This document shows positions 28,833-38,015 of a stretch of 64,000 bases of DNA, in pieces. Below the pieces are notes generated by a model that worked only from the letters and a program-made list of their open reading frames with translations, searched no databases and had not been told where the DNA came from. Position 1 is the first letter of the stretch, and each line of letters starts with the position of its first letter. The stretch comes from JBBPYC01 sp965218765 (GTDB taxonomy: Bacteria > Pseudomonadota > Gammaproteobacteria > Burkholderiales > Burkholderiaceae_C). The stretch spans positions 930,001-994,000 of the forward strand of contig CBDCLU010000002.1 in the NCBI GenBank assembly GCA_965218765.1, written 5' to 3'. The position numbers were made by a program, and so were the translations under genes.

Positions 28833-30560
28833 ATGTTGCACAAGCACCGCTCGAGATTCATCACCGAAGGTCCGGCCCGCGCGGCGCATCGCGCGTTTCT
28901 GCGAGGTACCGGGCTCGATGACGAGGATCTCGAAAAATCGCTCGTCTGCATCGTCAGCAACGCGGGCGACAACACGCCCTGCTCGCAGTCGTTGGCGCCG
29001 CAGGCCGATCAGGCGCGGCTGGGGGTCGCGCAAGGCGGTGGCGTGCCGGTGTCGATGACCACCATCTCGATCTCCGACGGCACGTCGATGAACCATGGCG
29101 GTATGCGCTTTTCGCTGCCCTCGCGCGAGCTCATTGCCGACAGCATCGAGATGGCGGTGCGCGGCCACGGGTACGACGCGCTGGTCGGCTTCGCGGGCTG
29201 CGACAAGACCCTGCCAGCCACCATGATGGCGATGGTGCGGCTGAACGTGCCGGCCACGTTCGTCTACGGCGGCTCGACCCTGGCCGGGCACACGCCCGAT
29301 GGCGCCGAACACACGGTGCTGTCTGCGATCGAGGGCGTGGGCCGGCAGCAGACTGGCGAAATCTCGCTTGCACAACTGCGCGCGATCGAACGCACCAGCG
29401 TGATGACCGTGGGATCCTGCCCAGGCCAGTTCACCGCCAACACGATGGCGATGGTCGGCGAAACACTGGGCCTGTCGCCGCTGGGCAGTGCCGCGATACC
29501 TGCGGTCTATAGCGAACGGCTCGCGATCGCGCGCCGCGCGGGCCGCCGCGTGATGCAAATCCTGCAGGACGGCGGCCCGCTGCCGCGCGATCTGGTCACG
29601 CGCCGGAGTCTGGAGAACGCCTGCGCTGCTGTCGCTGCCACCGGCGGCTCGACCAACGCCGCGCTGCACATCCCGGCGATCGCGCACGAGGCTGGGTTGC
29701 GGTTCACGTTCGACGACATCGCCGCGGTGTTCGAGCGCACGCCACTGATCGCCGACCTGCAGCCGGGCGGCCGTTACCTTGCGCGCGACCTGCACGTGAT
29801 CGGCGGCGTGCCGGTCGTGCTGAATGCGTTGCTAGAGAGTGGCCACCTGCACGGTGATGCATTGACATTGTCCGGCCAGACGCTTGCAGAAGCATTGGCC
29901 GCATTTCCCGGCGCCGACGGCCGCGTGGTGCGCGACTGTGCAGCGCCGCTGCATCCGAGCGGCGGCTTGGTCGTGCTCAAGGGCAACCTGTGCCCGCATG
30001 GTGCGCTGCTCAAGGTCGCCGGCCTGAAGTCGCTCAGCTTCGACGGCCGCGCGCGCGTGTTCGAGTCCGAGGAAGGCTGCATGCACGCGGTGATGCACAA
30101 CGACTATTCGCCAGGCGACGTGCTGATCATTCGCAATGAAGGGCCGAAGGGCGGGCCCGGCATGCGCGAGATGCTGAGCGTGACGGCAGCGATCTACGGG
30201 CAGCAGATGGGCGAGCAGGTCGCGTTGCTCACCGACGGGCGCTTTTCCGGTGCCACGCGGGGCATGTGCGTCGGCTACGCGAGTCCGGAAGCGGCCGCCG
30301 GCGGTCCGATCGCGCTGGTCCGGGACGGCGACCGCATCACGATCGATGCGGCGGCTGCAGGCATCCACCTGCACGTCGACGACGTGGAAATGGCCACGCG
30401 CCGAGCTGGCTGGACGCCAACCGCGCGCGTGCCGCTGGCCGGTGCGCTGGAGAAGTACGCGCGGCTTGTCGGGCCCACGCACGAAGGCGCGGTGACTCAT
30501 GCGGGCCAACTGCAGTGGCCGTACGAAGCACCGGAGACTTTGACCGGCAACGCGCCATGA
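28833..30560 (+). CDS. Second IlvD/Edd-family dehydratase
   Basis: A 575-residue iron-sulfur dehydratase distinct from the one at 25406. Its N-terminal SNAGDNTPC, the FAGCDKTLPATMM segment, GSCPGQFTANTMAM, ATGGSTNAALH and the C-terminal NEGPKGGPGMREM and DGRFSGATRG place it nearer the dihydroxyacid dehydratase branch. A role with another sugar acid in the same operon, rather than in branched-chain amino acid synthesis, is inferred from context. It is 115 bases after dgoA, and its stop overlaps the next gene (ATGA). The start, ATG 28833, lacks a strong ribosome site. Confidence 0.85.
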   Translation: MLHKHRSRFITEGPARAAHRAFLRGTGLDDEDLEKSLVCIVSNAGDNTPCSQSLAPQADQARLGVAQGGGVPVSMTTISISDGTSMNHGGMRFSLPSRELIADSIEMAVRGHGYDALVGFAGCDKTLPATMMAMVRLNVPATFVYGGSTLAGHTPDGAEHTVLSAIEGVGRQQTGEISLAQLRAIERTSVMTVGSCPGQFTANTMAMVGETLGLSPLGSAAIPAVYSERLAIARRAGRRVMQILQDGGPLPRDLVTRRSLENACAAVAATGGSTNAALHIPAIAHEAGLRFTFDDIAAVFERTPLIADLQPGGRYLARDLHVIGGVPVVLNALLESGHLHGDALTLSGQTLAEALAAFPGADGRVVRDCAAPLHPSGGLVVLKGNLCPHGALLKVAGLKSLSFDGRARVFESEEGCMHAVMHNDYSPGDVLIIRNEGPKGGPGMREMLSVTAAIYGQQMGEQVALLTDGRFSGATRGMCVGYASPEAAAGGPIALVRDGDRITIDAAAAGIHLHVDDVEMATRRAGWTPTARVPLAGALEKYARLVGPTHEGAVTHAGQLQWPYEAPETLTGNAP

Positions 30561-31504
30561 CGCGGCACCTGCTGGTCACGGGTGCAGGCGGCTTTGTCGG
30601 TCGTGCGCTAATCGAGCGCCTGCTGTCGCACGACCCAGCGACGTCGTTGACTTTGGTGGACCTGCAATTCGACGCATCGGGCAGCGAAGCGGCTGGGCCG
30701 AACGTGCGACGCATCGAAGGCGACCTGAGCGAGCCGGACGTGCTCATGCAGGCAACCGAGCAACCGACCAATATCGTGTTTCATCTGGCCGGTGCTACCA
30801 GCCGCCTGGCGGAAACCGATTTCGCGCTCGGCCTGCGCGCGAACCTCGGCGCCAGCATCGCGCTGTTCGAGCGGCTGCGCGAGCAGGCGCACTGCCCGGT
30901 GCTGCTGCTGGCCAGCTCGATCGGCGTGTTCGGCCCACCGCTGCCCGCGCTGATCGACGATGCCACCGTTCCGCAGCCGGCGTTGAGCTACGGCGCGCAA
31001 AAGCGCATGCTCGAAATCCTGCTGGCCGACTACAGCCGGCGCGGCTGGATCGACGGCCGCGCGGTCCGCCTGCCGGGCATCGTGGTGCGCCCGCCCGAAG
31101 CCAGCGGTGCCCTGTCCGCATTCGCCAGTGACCTGATCCGCGAACCCGCCGCCGGCCGCCACTACACCTGCCCGGTCGGCCCGGATGCAACGATGTGGTT
31201 GCTGTCACTGCCGCGCTGCATCGATGCGCTGCTTTGCGCGGTGCAGGTTGCTGCGGACCAGCTTCCGCCCGCGCGCGTCTGGAACCTGCCGGCACTGCGC
31301 GTCAGTGCCGCTGAGATATTGCAGGCGCTTGGCAGACATCAGGGCCGCGACGTGACGCGGCTGGTCGCATACCAGCCGCAGCCGGCCTTGCAAGCCCAGT
31401 TCGCGCAGTGGCCGCCCCTGCAAAGCGGGGTGGCAGCGGGACTTGGCCAGGCACACGATGGCGACCTCGACCAGTTGATCGGGCGCGCGCTGACGTGCGA
31501 CTGA
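30557..31504 (+). CDS. NAD-dependent epimerase/dehydratase family protein, D-erythronate dehydrogenase (DenD)-like
   Basis: A 315-residue extended-SDR protein. VTGAGGFVGRALIERL binds the dinucleotide; the catalytic pair is in SYGAQKRMLEILL, and the VRLPGIVVRPPEASGALSAF stretch closely resembles DenD, which oxidises D-erythronate in four-carbon acid catabolism. It could instead act on a longer aldonate in this operon. Its ATG overlaps the upstream dehydratase stop, so the two products are coupled. It is followed 58 bases later by a TRAP transporter. Confidence 0.82.
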   Translation: MTRHLLVTGAGGFVGRALIERLLSHDPATSLTLVDLQFDASGSEAAGPNVRRIEGDLSEPDVLMQATEQPTNIVFHLAGATSRLAETDFALGLRANLGASIALFERLREQAHCPVLLLASSIGVFGPPLPALIDDATVPQPALSYGAQKRMLEILLADYSRRGWIDGRAVRLPGIVVRPPEASGALSAFASDLIREPAAGRHYTCPVGPDATMWLLSLPRCIDALLCAVQVAADQLPPARVWNLPALRVSAAEILQALGRHQGRDVTRLVAYQPQPALQAQFAQWPPLQSGVAAGLGQAHDGDLDQLIGRALTCD

Positions 31505-31562
31505 TCCGCACCGAGCAACCCACCTCAACTTTTATCTCAACTCAAGAAGGATCGCATCGCTC

Positions 31563-32612
31563 ATGAACACCATCCGTTGGAGCCGCACCTTGGCGGCCGC
31601 CTGCACGCTCGGCGCCGCGCTCCTTGCCGGTGCCCCGGCCAGTGCGCAAAAGACCGTCGATCTGACCTACTCGTCGTGGCTGCCGGCGACGCACCCGCTG
31701 ATGGCCGACTTCATGCTGCCCTGGGGCAAAGAAGTCGAACAAGCCACGCAGGGTCGGGTCAGGATCAACTTCCTGCCGAAGCCCGCGACCAACCCGCCCG
31801 GCCACTACGACGCCGTGCGCAACGGCGTAGTCGATCTCGCGTTCATCTCGCATTCGTACTATCCGGGCCGGTTCGACTTGATGAAGCTCCCGACCCTGCC
31901 GTTCTCGGGCACCTCGGCGCTGGCGACCTCGCTGGCCGCCTGGCACCTGTTCGACAGTTACCTGCGCGGCGCAAACGAACATCGCGGCGTCAAGGTGCTC
32001 GGCATCTATGGCCACGGGCCGGGCGCGGTACACACGACGTCCAAAGTCGTCGAGAAGATCGAGGATTTCGACGGCCTCAAAATTCGCGTGGGCGGCGGCA
32101 TGGCGGCGGACGTGGCAAAAGTGCTGAACGTGAACGCTGTCGTGAAACCCGCGCCCGATTCCTACGAACTGCTGTCCACCGGCGTCGTCGATGGCGTGTT
32201 CTTCCCGACCGAATCGCTCGCATCGTTCCGGCTCGACGATATCGTGCGGCACACCACGTTGTTCCCAGGTGGACTGTATGCCGATACGCACGCGGTGATC
32301 ATGAACGAACAGGCGTTCCAGCGGCTGTCCGAGAGCGATCAGGCCGCGTTGCTGAAAATCTCGGGTGAGCACATCGCGCGCATGGCGGGCAAGGCCTGGG
32401 GTGATGCGGACATGGCGGGTTTGAAGAGCATGCGCGCCAAGGGCGTGACGATCCATGAAGCAAGCCCGCAGCTGGTGGCCGACGTCAAGAAGCGCACTGC
32501 CCCGTTCGAGCAGGCCTGGCTGGATGCAGCAAAAGCAAAAGGCATCGACGGCCCGAAAGTGCTGCAGGCGTTCCATGACGACCTCAAGCAGATCGAAGCG
32601 GCCAACAGGTAA
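31563..32612 (+). CDS. dctP: TRAP transporter substrate-binding protein DctP
   Basis: A 349-residue periplasmic receptor. A signal peptide (residues 1-29, ending ASAQ) is followed by TVDLTYSSWLPATHPL and the family pattern with the conserved Arg that binds the substrate carboxylate, in the DGLKIRVGGG region. It would deliver an organic acid to the DctQ/DctM membrane pair encoded next. Given the neighbours, an aldonate or four-carbon sugar acid is the likeliest cargo. GGATCG before the ATG is a modest ribosome site. Confidence 0.93.
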   Translation: MNTIRWSRTLAAACTLGAALLAGAPASAQKTVDLTYSSWLPATHPLMADFMLPWGKEVEQATQGRVRINFLPKPATNPPGHYDAVRNGVVDLAFISHSYYPGRFDLMKLPTLPFSGTSALATSLAAWHLFDSYLRGANEHRGVKVLGIYGHGPGAVHTTSKVVEKIEDFDGLKIRVGGGMAADVAKVLNVNAVVKPAPDSYELLSTGVVDGVFFPTESLASFRLDDIVRHTTLFPGGLYADTHAVIMNEQAFQRLSESDQAALLKISGEHIARMAGKAWGDADMAGLKSMRAKGVTIHEASPQLVADVKKRTAPFEQAWLDAAKAKGIDGPKVLQAFHDDLKQIEAANR

Positions 32613-32649
32613 CTCGGCTTTTCTCTAGCTGGCGGCTGGTCTCCCGCTG

Positions 32650-33138
32650 ATGCTCCGCGTGATCGATGCGCTGCGCACCTTGCTGCGCCGGCTTGCCGAA
32701 GGTTGCATGGCGGTGCTTGCGCTGCTGACGCTGACCGACGTGCTCGGCCGCTACGTGTTCAACGTATCGGTGGTCGGCGCGGTCGAGCTGACCGAGGTGC
32801 TGATGGTGGGCGTGATCTTCAGCGGCATCGTGCTCGCCACACTGGCGCGTGAGCATGTCTGCGTGGACGTGCTGCCGCTGCCGTTCGGCAGGCGTGGCCA
32901 ACGGCTGCTTGACGCGGCAAGCAGGCTGCTCGCGATCCTGATCAGCGGGCTGCTCGGTGCAGTCAGCTGGACCCAGGCACGCTCGGCACTCGACTTCGCC
33001 GACCGCACTACGATGCTCGCCATTCCGCTCGCGCCGGTGGTGTTCTTCATGAGCGCGCTGCTGTTTTGCAACGCGCTGGTGCTGGCTGGCCAGTGGTGGC
33101 TCGACGCACGTGCGTCGAACCGGACGGACCTCGCATGA
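32650..33138 (+). CDS. dctQ: TRAP transporter small permease subunit DctQ
   Basis: A 162-residue four-helix membrane protein of the DctQ family, the small subunit that associates with DctM. The helices and the Leu/Val-rich segments (VLALLTLTDVLGRYVF, VELTEVLMVGVIFSGIVLA) are evident. Its stop overlaps the DctM start (ATGA), so the two are made together. No enzymatic residues are expected. Confidence 0.9.
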   Translation: MLRVIDALRTLLRRLAEGCMAVLALLTLTDVLGRYVFNVSVVGAVELTEVLMVGVIFSGIVLATLAREHVCVDVLPLPFGRRGQRLLDAASRLLAILISGLLGAVSWTQARSALDFADRTTMLAIPLAPVVFFMSALLFCNALVLAGQWWLDARASNRTDLA

Positions 33139-34427
33139 CCGAAGCGCTGCTCGGCTTCGCCGCGATGCTCGCTCTGGTGCTGCTGCGCGTGCCGGTCGCG
33201 TTCGCGATGACGGCCGTCGGCATCGCCGGGGTCAGCTATCTGCGCAGCTGGCCGTCGGCCTATGCGATGGCCGGTGCGGTGGTGCGGGAGAGCGGCTTTC
33301 AGTATTTGCTGTCGGTGGTGCCGCTGTTCGTGCTGATGGGCAACTTCGTGACGCAGGCAGGACTCTCGCGCGAGCTGTACCGCGCGGCTTACGCATTTCT
33401 CGGGCATCGCAAGGGCGGACTCGCCATGTCCACCATCGTGGCCTGCGGCGGCTTCGGCGCGGTCTGCGGATCGAGCCTGGCCACGACGGCGACGATGTCC
33501 AAGGTCGCTTATCCGGAGATGCGCGCGCTCGGCTACGGCGCGGGGCTCGCGTCGGGCTCGATCGCGGCCGGCGGCACCCTCGGCATCCTGATCCCACCGT
33601 CGGTCGTGATGGTGGTTTATGCGATCCTGACCGAGCAGAGCATCGGCAAGCTGTTCGCAGCCGGCATCCTGCCCGGGCTGCTCGCGGTCGGCTGCTATCT
33701 TGCCGCAGTGCAGTGGTCGATCTGGCGCCGTCCGCAGTCCGGGCCACCAGGCGCGCGCATGAGCTGGCCCGAGCGGCGGCAAGCATTGAGGGACGTCTGG
33801 GGCGTGCTGGTGCTGTTCGCGGTCGTGATGGGCGGCATCTACGGCGGTGTGTTCACCTCGACCGAAGCAGCCGGCATCGGCGCCTGCGGTGCGTTCCTGT
33901 TCGCCTGGCTCAGGCGGCGGCTGAGTTGGGCGCTGCTGTCGTCGGTGCTGGTCGAATCGGCGCGCACCACCGGCGTGCTGTTCCTGGTGTTGATCGGCGC
34001 GCTGATCTTTGCCAACTTCATCAACTTCACGTCGCTGCCGACGGATCTGCAAGGCTACGTCAAGCAGTTCGAGCTGCATCCGCTCGTCGTGATTGGAGCG
34101 ATCTGCGCGATCTACATCGCTTTAGGCTGCGTGCTGGAGAGCATGTCGATGATCTTGCTCACGGTGCCGGTGTTCTACCCGCTGGTGCAGCACTTAGGTT
34201 TTGATTTGATCTGGTTCGGCATCATTGTCGTCTGCGTGACCGAGATCAGCTTCATCACGCCGCCGGTCGGCATGAACGTGATGGTGCTCAAAACGCTGCT
34301 GCCCGACGTGCCGATGGGCACGATCTTTCGCGGCGTGGTGCCGTTCGTGATTGCCGATTTCGTGCGGCTTGCGCTGCTGATCGCGTTTCCGGCCATCACG
34401 CTGCTGCTGCCCAAATACCTTGGCTGA
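33135..34427 (+). CDS. dctM: TRAP transporter large permease subunit DctM
   Basis: A 430-residue, roughly 12-helix permease that couples transport to the sodium gradient. Family blocks are present: PLFVLMGNFVTQAG, ACGGFGAVCGSSLATTATM, GGTLGILIPPSVVMVVY, FTSTEAAGIGACGAF and TPPVGMNVMVLKT. It completes the DctPQM set started at 31563. The ATG at 33135 overlaps dctQ; the frame opens earlier but that extension would duplicate dctQ sequence. Confidence 0.95.
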   Translation: MTEALLGFAAMLALVLLRVPVAFAMTAVGIAGVSYLRSWPSAYAMAGAVVRESGFQYLLSVVPLFVLMGNFVTQAGLSRELYRAAYAFLGHRKGGLAMSTIVACGGFGAVCGSSLATTATMSKVAYPEMRALGYGAGLASGSIAAGGTLGILIPPSVVMVVYAILTEQSIGKLFAAGILPGLLAVGCYLAAVQWSIWRRPQSGPPGARMSWPERRQALRDVWGVLVLFAVVMGGIYGGVFTSTEAAGIGACGAFLFAWLRRRLSWALLSSVLVESARTTGVLFLVLIGALIFANFINFTSLPTDLQGYVKQFELHPLVVIGAICAIYIALGCVLESMSMILLTVPVFYPLVQHLGFDLIWFGIIVVCVTEISFITPPVGMNVMVLKTLLPDVPMGTIFRGVVPFVIADFVRLALLIAFPAITLLLPKYLG

Positions 34428-34448
34428 CCAAGAACGGAGCGACTCGAC

Positions 34449-34787
34449 ATGATCGTGGATCTGCGCACCTACACGCTCAAGATTGGCAGCGTGCCGGCTT
34501 TTCTTTCGCTGTATGCGCAAGACGGTTTGCCGTTGCAACGCCACCATCTCGGCGAGCCGCTCGGCTACTACACGACGGAAGTCGGCAACCTCGCCGAAGT
34601 CGTGCATCTGTGGCAATACGCCGACATGGCCGACCGCGAGCGGCGACGCGCGGCCCTTGAACTTGATCCGCGCTGGCTTGCCTACCGCAGCCGCAGCACC
34701 GAACTCGGCGTGCTGCTGGATCAAAGGAATTCGATCCTGAAGTCGGTGGACTTCAACGCGTTTGCCGGCTGCCCTCCGCCGGACTGA
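34449..34787 (+). CDS. NIPSNAP family protein
   Basis: A 112-residue protein of the NIPSNAP dimeric alpha-beta barrel family, shown by the start IVDLRTYTLKIGSVPAFLSLY and the GYYTTEVGNLAEVVHLWQY segment. The family often sits in catabolic operons but has no fixed enzymatic function. It follows dctM by 21 bases, with a GGAG about nine bases before its ATG, and probably ends the sugar-acid operon. The MATE gene begins converging just downstream. Confidence 0.87.
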   Translation: MIVDLRTYTLKIGSVPAFLSLYAQDGLPLQRHHLGEPLGYYTTEVGNLAEVVHLWQYADMADRERRRAALELDPRWLAYRSRSTELGVLLDQRNSILKSVDFNAFAGCPPPD

Positions 34788-34825
34788 CCCGATTCGGACT
34801 ACAGCATGAATGAGCCGACCTCGCT

Positions 34826-36244
34826 TCAACGTGCATAACGCTGCAGCATCGCATCGGCGCTGCGCGGCCAGCCGATCCGCCCAAACCAGACGCCGCCCGC
34901 GATCGCGCAGGCGATGAAAGCCCCGTAGACCACCAGCGCCGCGCCCTGCGCTGCAAATACGTGCGCGAGCGAACTGCCCCAGTGCAGCGCGAGCCAGCCG
35001 CCGCCGCCTGCGACCACCAGCCGCACAAGATTGCCGAGCACTGGCCAGAACAGCCGCCCCGCACCCTGCGACGCAAAATACAGCACCAGTCCGACGCCGA
35101 ACAGGCCGTAGCAAGGCCCGACCAGCCGCAGGTACTGGCTGCCGGCTTCCAGCATCGCCGGGTCGCTGCCGAACAGCAGCAGCCAGCGATCCGGTGCCCA
35201 GGCCGCGAGCAGTCCGATCGCCTCAGTCAGCAAGAACGCGACGCCGGCACCGGCCCAGGCCGCATTCATGGCGCGCTCGCGGTCGCCCGCGCCGATGCTG
35301 GTGCCGACAATTGCGAGCAGCGGCGCGCCAAGGCCGAACACGAGCGGCACCAGCAGGTATTCGAGCCGCGCGCCGGTGCCGTAGCCCGCAATCGCGCCTT
35401 CGCCGAAGCGGCCGCTGAGCGCGGTCGCAATTGCGATCGACAGGTTGGTGCCGAGCGTGGACACCGCGCCGAGCAGGCCGACCCGCAGGATGTCCTTGAA
35501 CAGCAGCCAGCGCAGCGGCACGCCGACGAGCACGGGTTTCAACAGGCTGCGCGGTGAGCGCAGCAGCCAGACCGCCAGCGCGATCGTGCCGAACAGGTAG
35601 TACGCGAGCAGCGCGATCGCACCCCCCGCGATGCCGAGCGCCGGCACCGGCCCCGCACCGAAGATCAGCAGCGGCGACAGCGGAATCACGACGACCACAC
35701 CGGCCAGCGTGACCTGCGCCGGCAGCGCCATGTTGCCGGTGCCGCGGATCAGCGCGGCGAGCGAATTGAACAGCCAGACCAGCACCGCACCTGCGAACAC
35801 CCAGTTCGAGTACGTCACCGCCGCCTCGAGCGCCGCGCCATGCCCGCCCATCAGTGCGTACAGCTTGCGCCCACCGAGCAGCAGCGCGAGCGTGAACGCA
35901 ACGCCGAATCCGAGCGCGACCAGCACCGCATGCAGCACCAGCGCATTCGCATCGGCGCGGTTGCCGCGCCCGAGCGCACGCGCAATCGCGGACGCAATGC
36001 CGCCGCCCATCGCACCGGCCGACGTCATCTGCATCAGCATCACGAGCGGAAACACCAGCGCCATGCCGGCCAGCGCATCGAGGCCGAGCTTGCAGACAAA
36101 GTAGGTCTCGATCAGCCCGATCGAGGCCTGCGCGACCATCACGAGCACGTTCGGCAGCGCGAGCCTGAGCAGGGTCGGCACGATCGGCGCTTCCAGCAGC
36201 ATGCGCGTGCGCGGATCAAGCGCGTCGGCTGGCGGTCCGCTCAT
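34826..36244 (-). CDS. MATE family efflux transporter
   Basis: A 472-residue, 12-helix membrane protein of the MATE family, which exports cationic drugs or metabolites by sodium or proton antiport. Two homologous halves are visible: RLALPNVLVMVAQASIGLIE and LRVGLLGAVSTLGTN, with ALGRGNRADAN and GAGDRERAM loops. Its ATG at 36244 overlaps the MFS stop (ATGA), so it is the third gene of a coupled marR-MFS-MATE operon. The long open frame reaching 37585 upstream is antisense noise. Confidence 0.9.
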   Translation of the reverse strand: MSGPPADALDPRTRMLLEAPIVPTLLRLALPNVLVMVAQASIGLIETYFVCKLGLDALAGMALVFPLVMLMQMTSAGAMGGGIASAIARALGRGNRADANALVLHAVLVALGFGVAFTLALLLGGRKLYALMGGHGAALEAAVTYSNWVFAGAVLVWLFNSLAALIRGTGNMALPAQVTLAGVVVVIPLSPLLIFGAGPVPALGIAGGAIALLAYYLFGTIALAVWLLRSPRSLLKPVLVGVPLRWLLFKDILRVGLLGAVSTLGTNLSIAIATALSGRFGEGAIAGYGTGARLEYLLVPLVFGLGAPLLAIVGTSIGAGDRERAMNAAWAGAGVAFLLTEAIGLLAAWAPDRWLLLFGSDPAMLEAGSQYLRLVGPCYGLFGVGLVLYFASQGAGRLFWPVLGNLVRLVVAGGGGWLALHWGSSLAHVFAAQGAALVVYGAFIACAIAGGVWFGRIGWPRSADAMLQRYAR

Positions 36245-37494
36245 GCGGCCGCCCGGGCCAGTCGCGGCGCCGCTTCGCGGATCGGCAGGTTCACCAGCGC
36301 CGCGCCGGCCGCCAGCGCGATGTCGAGCCACCAGACGAGGTCGTAGCTGCCGGTCGCCTGGAACACGTAGCCGCCGAGGAACGCGCCGAAGAAGCCGCCG
36401 ACCTGGTGCGCGAGCATCACGATGCCGAACAGCATCGCCATGTTCGCAGGTCCGAACATCTTGGCGACCAGTCCGGCAGTTGGCGGCACCGTGGACAGGA
36501 ACGTGACGCCCATCACCGCGGCGAACAAGAACAGCACAGCCGGCGTCTTCGGTGCCAGCAAAAACGCGAGCACTGCAAGGCCGCGCGTCGCATACAACAG
36601 CGACAGCAGCGACTTCATGCGCCAGCGCCCGACCGCCCAGCCCATCACGATGCTGCCGACGATGTTGAACAGCCCGATCAGCGCGAGCGACCAGCCGGCG
36701 ACGCTCGGCGGCAAGCCGCAGGCCGCGATCACGCCCGGCAGATGCGTGGCCAGGAACGCGACGTGAAAGCCGCAGACCAGGAAGCCGGCAGCCAGATAAC
36801 GGAAGCTCGGCTCGGCCAGCGCCTGCCCGATCGCCGCGCGCGCACTGAGCGGCGCCCGGCCCGAAGCGGCGGCGCTCTGCGCGGCCAGCGCGCGCGTGTT
36901 GCCCTTGAGCACGAACGCAGCCGGCAGCCCCAGCAGAATCAGCGCGCCAAGCCACTGCAGCGCATTCGCCCAGCCGACGGCCGCCGTCAATCCGATCGCG
37001 ATCGGCGCGAACACGAACTGCCCGAACGAGCCGCCCGCGTTCACGATGCCGGTGGCCAAGCCGCGCCGCTCCGGTGCCACCAGCCGCATGGTCGCCCCCA
37101 TCAGCACGGATGGGCCGGCCATGCCTGCGCCGCCGGCCGCGAGCACGCCGATCGCGAGGATCAGCCCCGCCGTGCTCGTCATGAACGGCGTGAGGATGGT
37201 GCCCGCTGCCACCAGCAGCACGCCCAGCGCGATCACGCGGCCGGTGCCGATGCGCTCGGCAGCGGCGCCCGCGAACGGCTGCGTGAGCCCCCACCAGAGT
37301 TGGCCGAATGCGAATGCGAGGCTGATCGAGCCGACGCCGAGGCCGGTCGCGGTGTTGATCGGCGACAGGAACAACCCCATCGTCTGGCGCACGCCCATCG
37401 TGAGCGCAAACGCGCCGCCGGCGGCCAGCAGCACATGCCAGCCGGGGTGGACGCTGGCGGATTGAGCCGGTGTGGCAAGAGCGTCGTCGTTCAT
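36241..37494 (-). CDS. MFS transporter
   Basis: A 417-residue, 12-helix major facilitator. TM1 carries FALTMGVRQTMGLFLSP, the loop 2-3 region has AAERIGTGRV, and the second half has MGWAVGRWRMKS. The general form is that of the oxalate/formate antiporter-like (OFA/MCP) group, but the cargo cannot be inferred. It overlaps both neighbours by four bases (ATGA), between MarR upstream and MATE downstream, so it is probably controlled by that regulator. Confidence 0.9.
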   Translation of the reverse strand: MNDDALATPAQSASVHPGWHVLLAAGGAFALTMGVRQTMGLFLSPINTATGLGVGSISLAFAFGQLWWGLTQPFAGAAAERIGTGRVIALGVLLVAAGTILTPFMTSTAGLILAIGVLAAGGAGMAGPSVLMGATMRLVAPERRGLATGIVNAGGSFGQFVFAPIAIGLTAAVGWANALQWLGALILLGLPAAFVLKGNTRALAAQSAAASGRAPLSARAAIGQALAEPSFRYLAAGFLVCGFHVAFLATHLPGVIAACGLPPSVAGWSLALIGLFNIVGSIVMGWAVGRWRMKSLLSLLYATRGLAVLAFLLAPKTPAVLFLFAAVMGVTFLSTVPPTAGLVAKMFGPANMAMLFGIVMLAHQVGGFFGAFLGGYVFQATGSYDLVWWLDIALAAGAALVNLPIREAAPRLARAAA

Positions 37495-37958
37495 GCCGAC
37501 GGCTCCGCTTGCACGTCATGCAGCGATGCCTGCTGGAGCTGCGCGAGCGTGCGGTCCAGCAGTGCATGCAGCGCGGCGACGTCACGGTCGCCCAGCACTG
37601 CGTTCAGCCCCTGCTGCGCAGCGCGCCAAAGCAGCCGTGCTTCGTTGCGCTTGGCGCGGCCGGCTTCCGTGATCGCAACGAACCGGCTGCGCGCATCGCT
37701 GCCCTCGCCTTGTGTGAGCCAGCCGGCGTCCAGCAGCGGCTTCAGGTTGCGGGTCAGGGTGGACGCATCGACGTCCATTGCGACAGCCAGATCGACCGGC
37801 CGCATCGGCCCTTGCGCGAGCACGATCGACAACAGCGAGAACTGCGTCGTCTTCAGCCCGCTGGCCGCGAGTTGCGTGTCGTAGCGGCGCGAGACGAGCC
37901 GTGTGACGCGGCGCAGCTTGAAATTGGTGCAGCCTTGCGGCTGGGCATCGGTTTTCAT
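37491..37958 (-). CDS. MarR family transcriptional regulator
   Basis: A 155-residue winged-helix regulator. The N-terminal helix, the RLVSRRYDTQLAASGLKTTQF dimer helix, the DLAVAMDVDASTLTRNLKPL recognition helix and the GWLTQGEGSDARSRFVAIT wing are typical. ATG 37958 is preferred to the ATG at 38015, because the longer form would run through a palindrome and over the divergent gene's start. It likely represses its own operon with the downstream MFS and MATE genes, and perhaps the divergent thioesterase, by binding that palindrome. Confidence 0.88.
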   Translation of the reverse strand: MKTDAQPQGCTNFKLRRVTRLVSRRYDTQLAASGLKTTQFSLLSIVLAQGPMRPVDLAVAMDVDASTLTRNLKPLLDAGWLTQGEGSDARSRFVAITEAGRAKRNEARLLWRAAQQGLNAVLGDRDVAALHALLDRTLAQLQQASLHDVQAEPSA

Positions 37959-37966
37959 GCGTATGA

Positions 37967-37993
37967 TTGTAGCTGCAACATTTGCAGGTACAA
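37967..37993. promoter_or_regulatory. Palindrome in the marR/thioesterase divergent promoter, likely MarR operator
   Basis: TTGTAGCTGCAA (37967-37978), spacer CAT, then TTGCAGGTACAA (37982-37993). The arms are inverted repeats matching at 11 of 12 positions. It lies eight bases upstream of the regulator start and 22 bases from the thioesterase start, where a dimeric MarR would block both promoters. Confidence 0.7.
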
Positions 37994-38015
37994 CTATTTT
38001 TTGCGAGGTGGTCAT

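Noticed and set aside
34826..37585. A very long open frame on the minus strand covering the MATE and MFS genes
   Set aside because: Only its 3' part is the MATE gene. The rest reads antisense or out of frame to the MFS gene and is rich in Arg, Ala and Gly; such frames are common in high-GC DNA.
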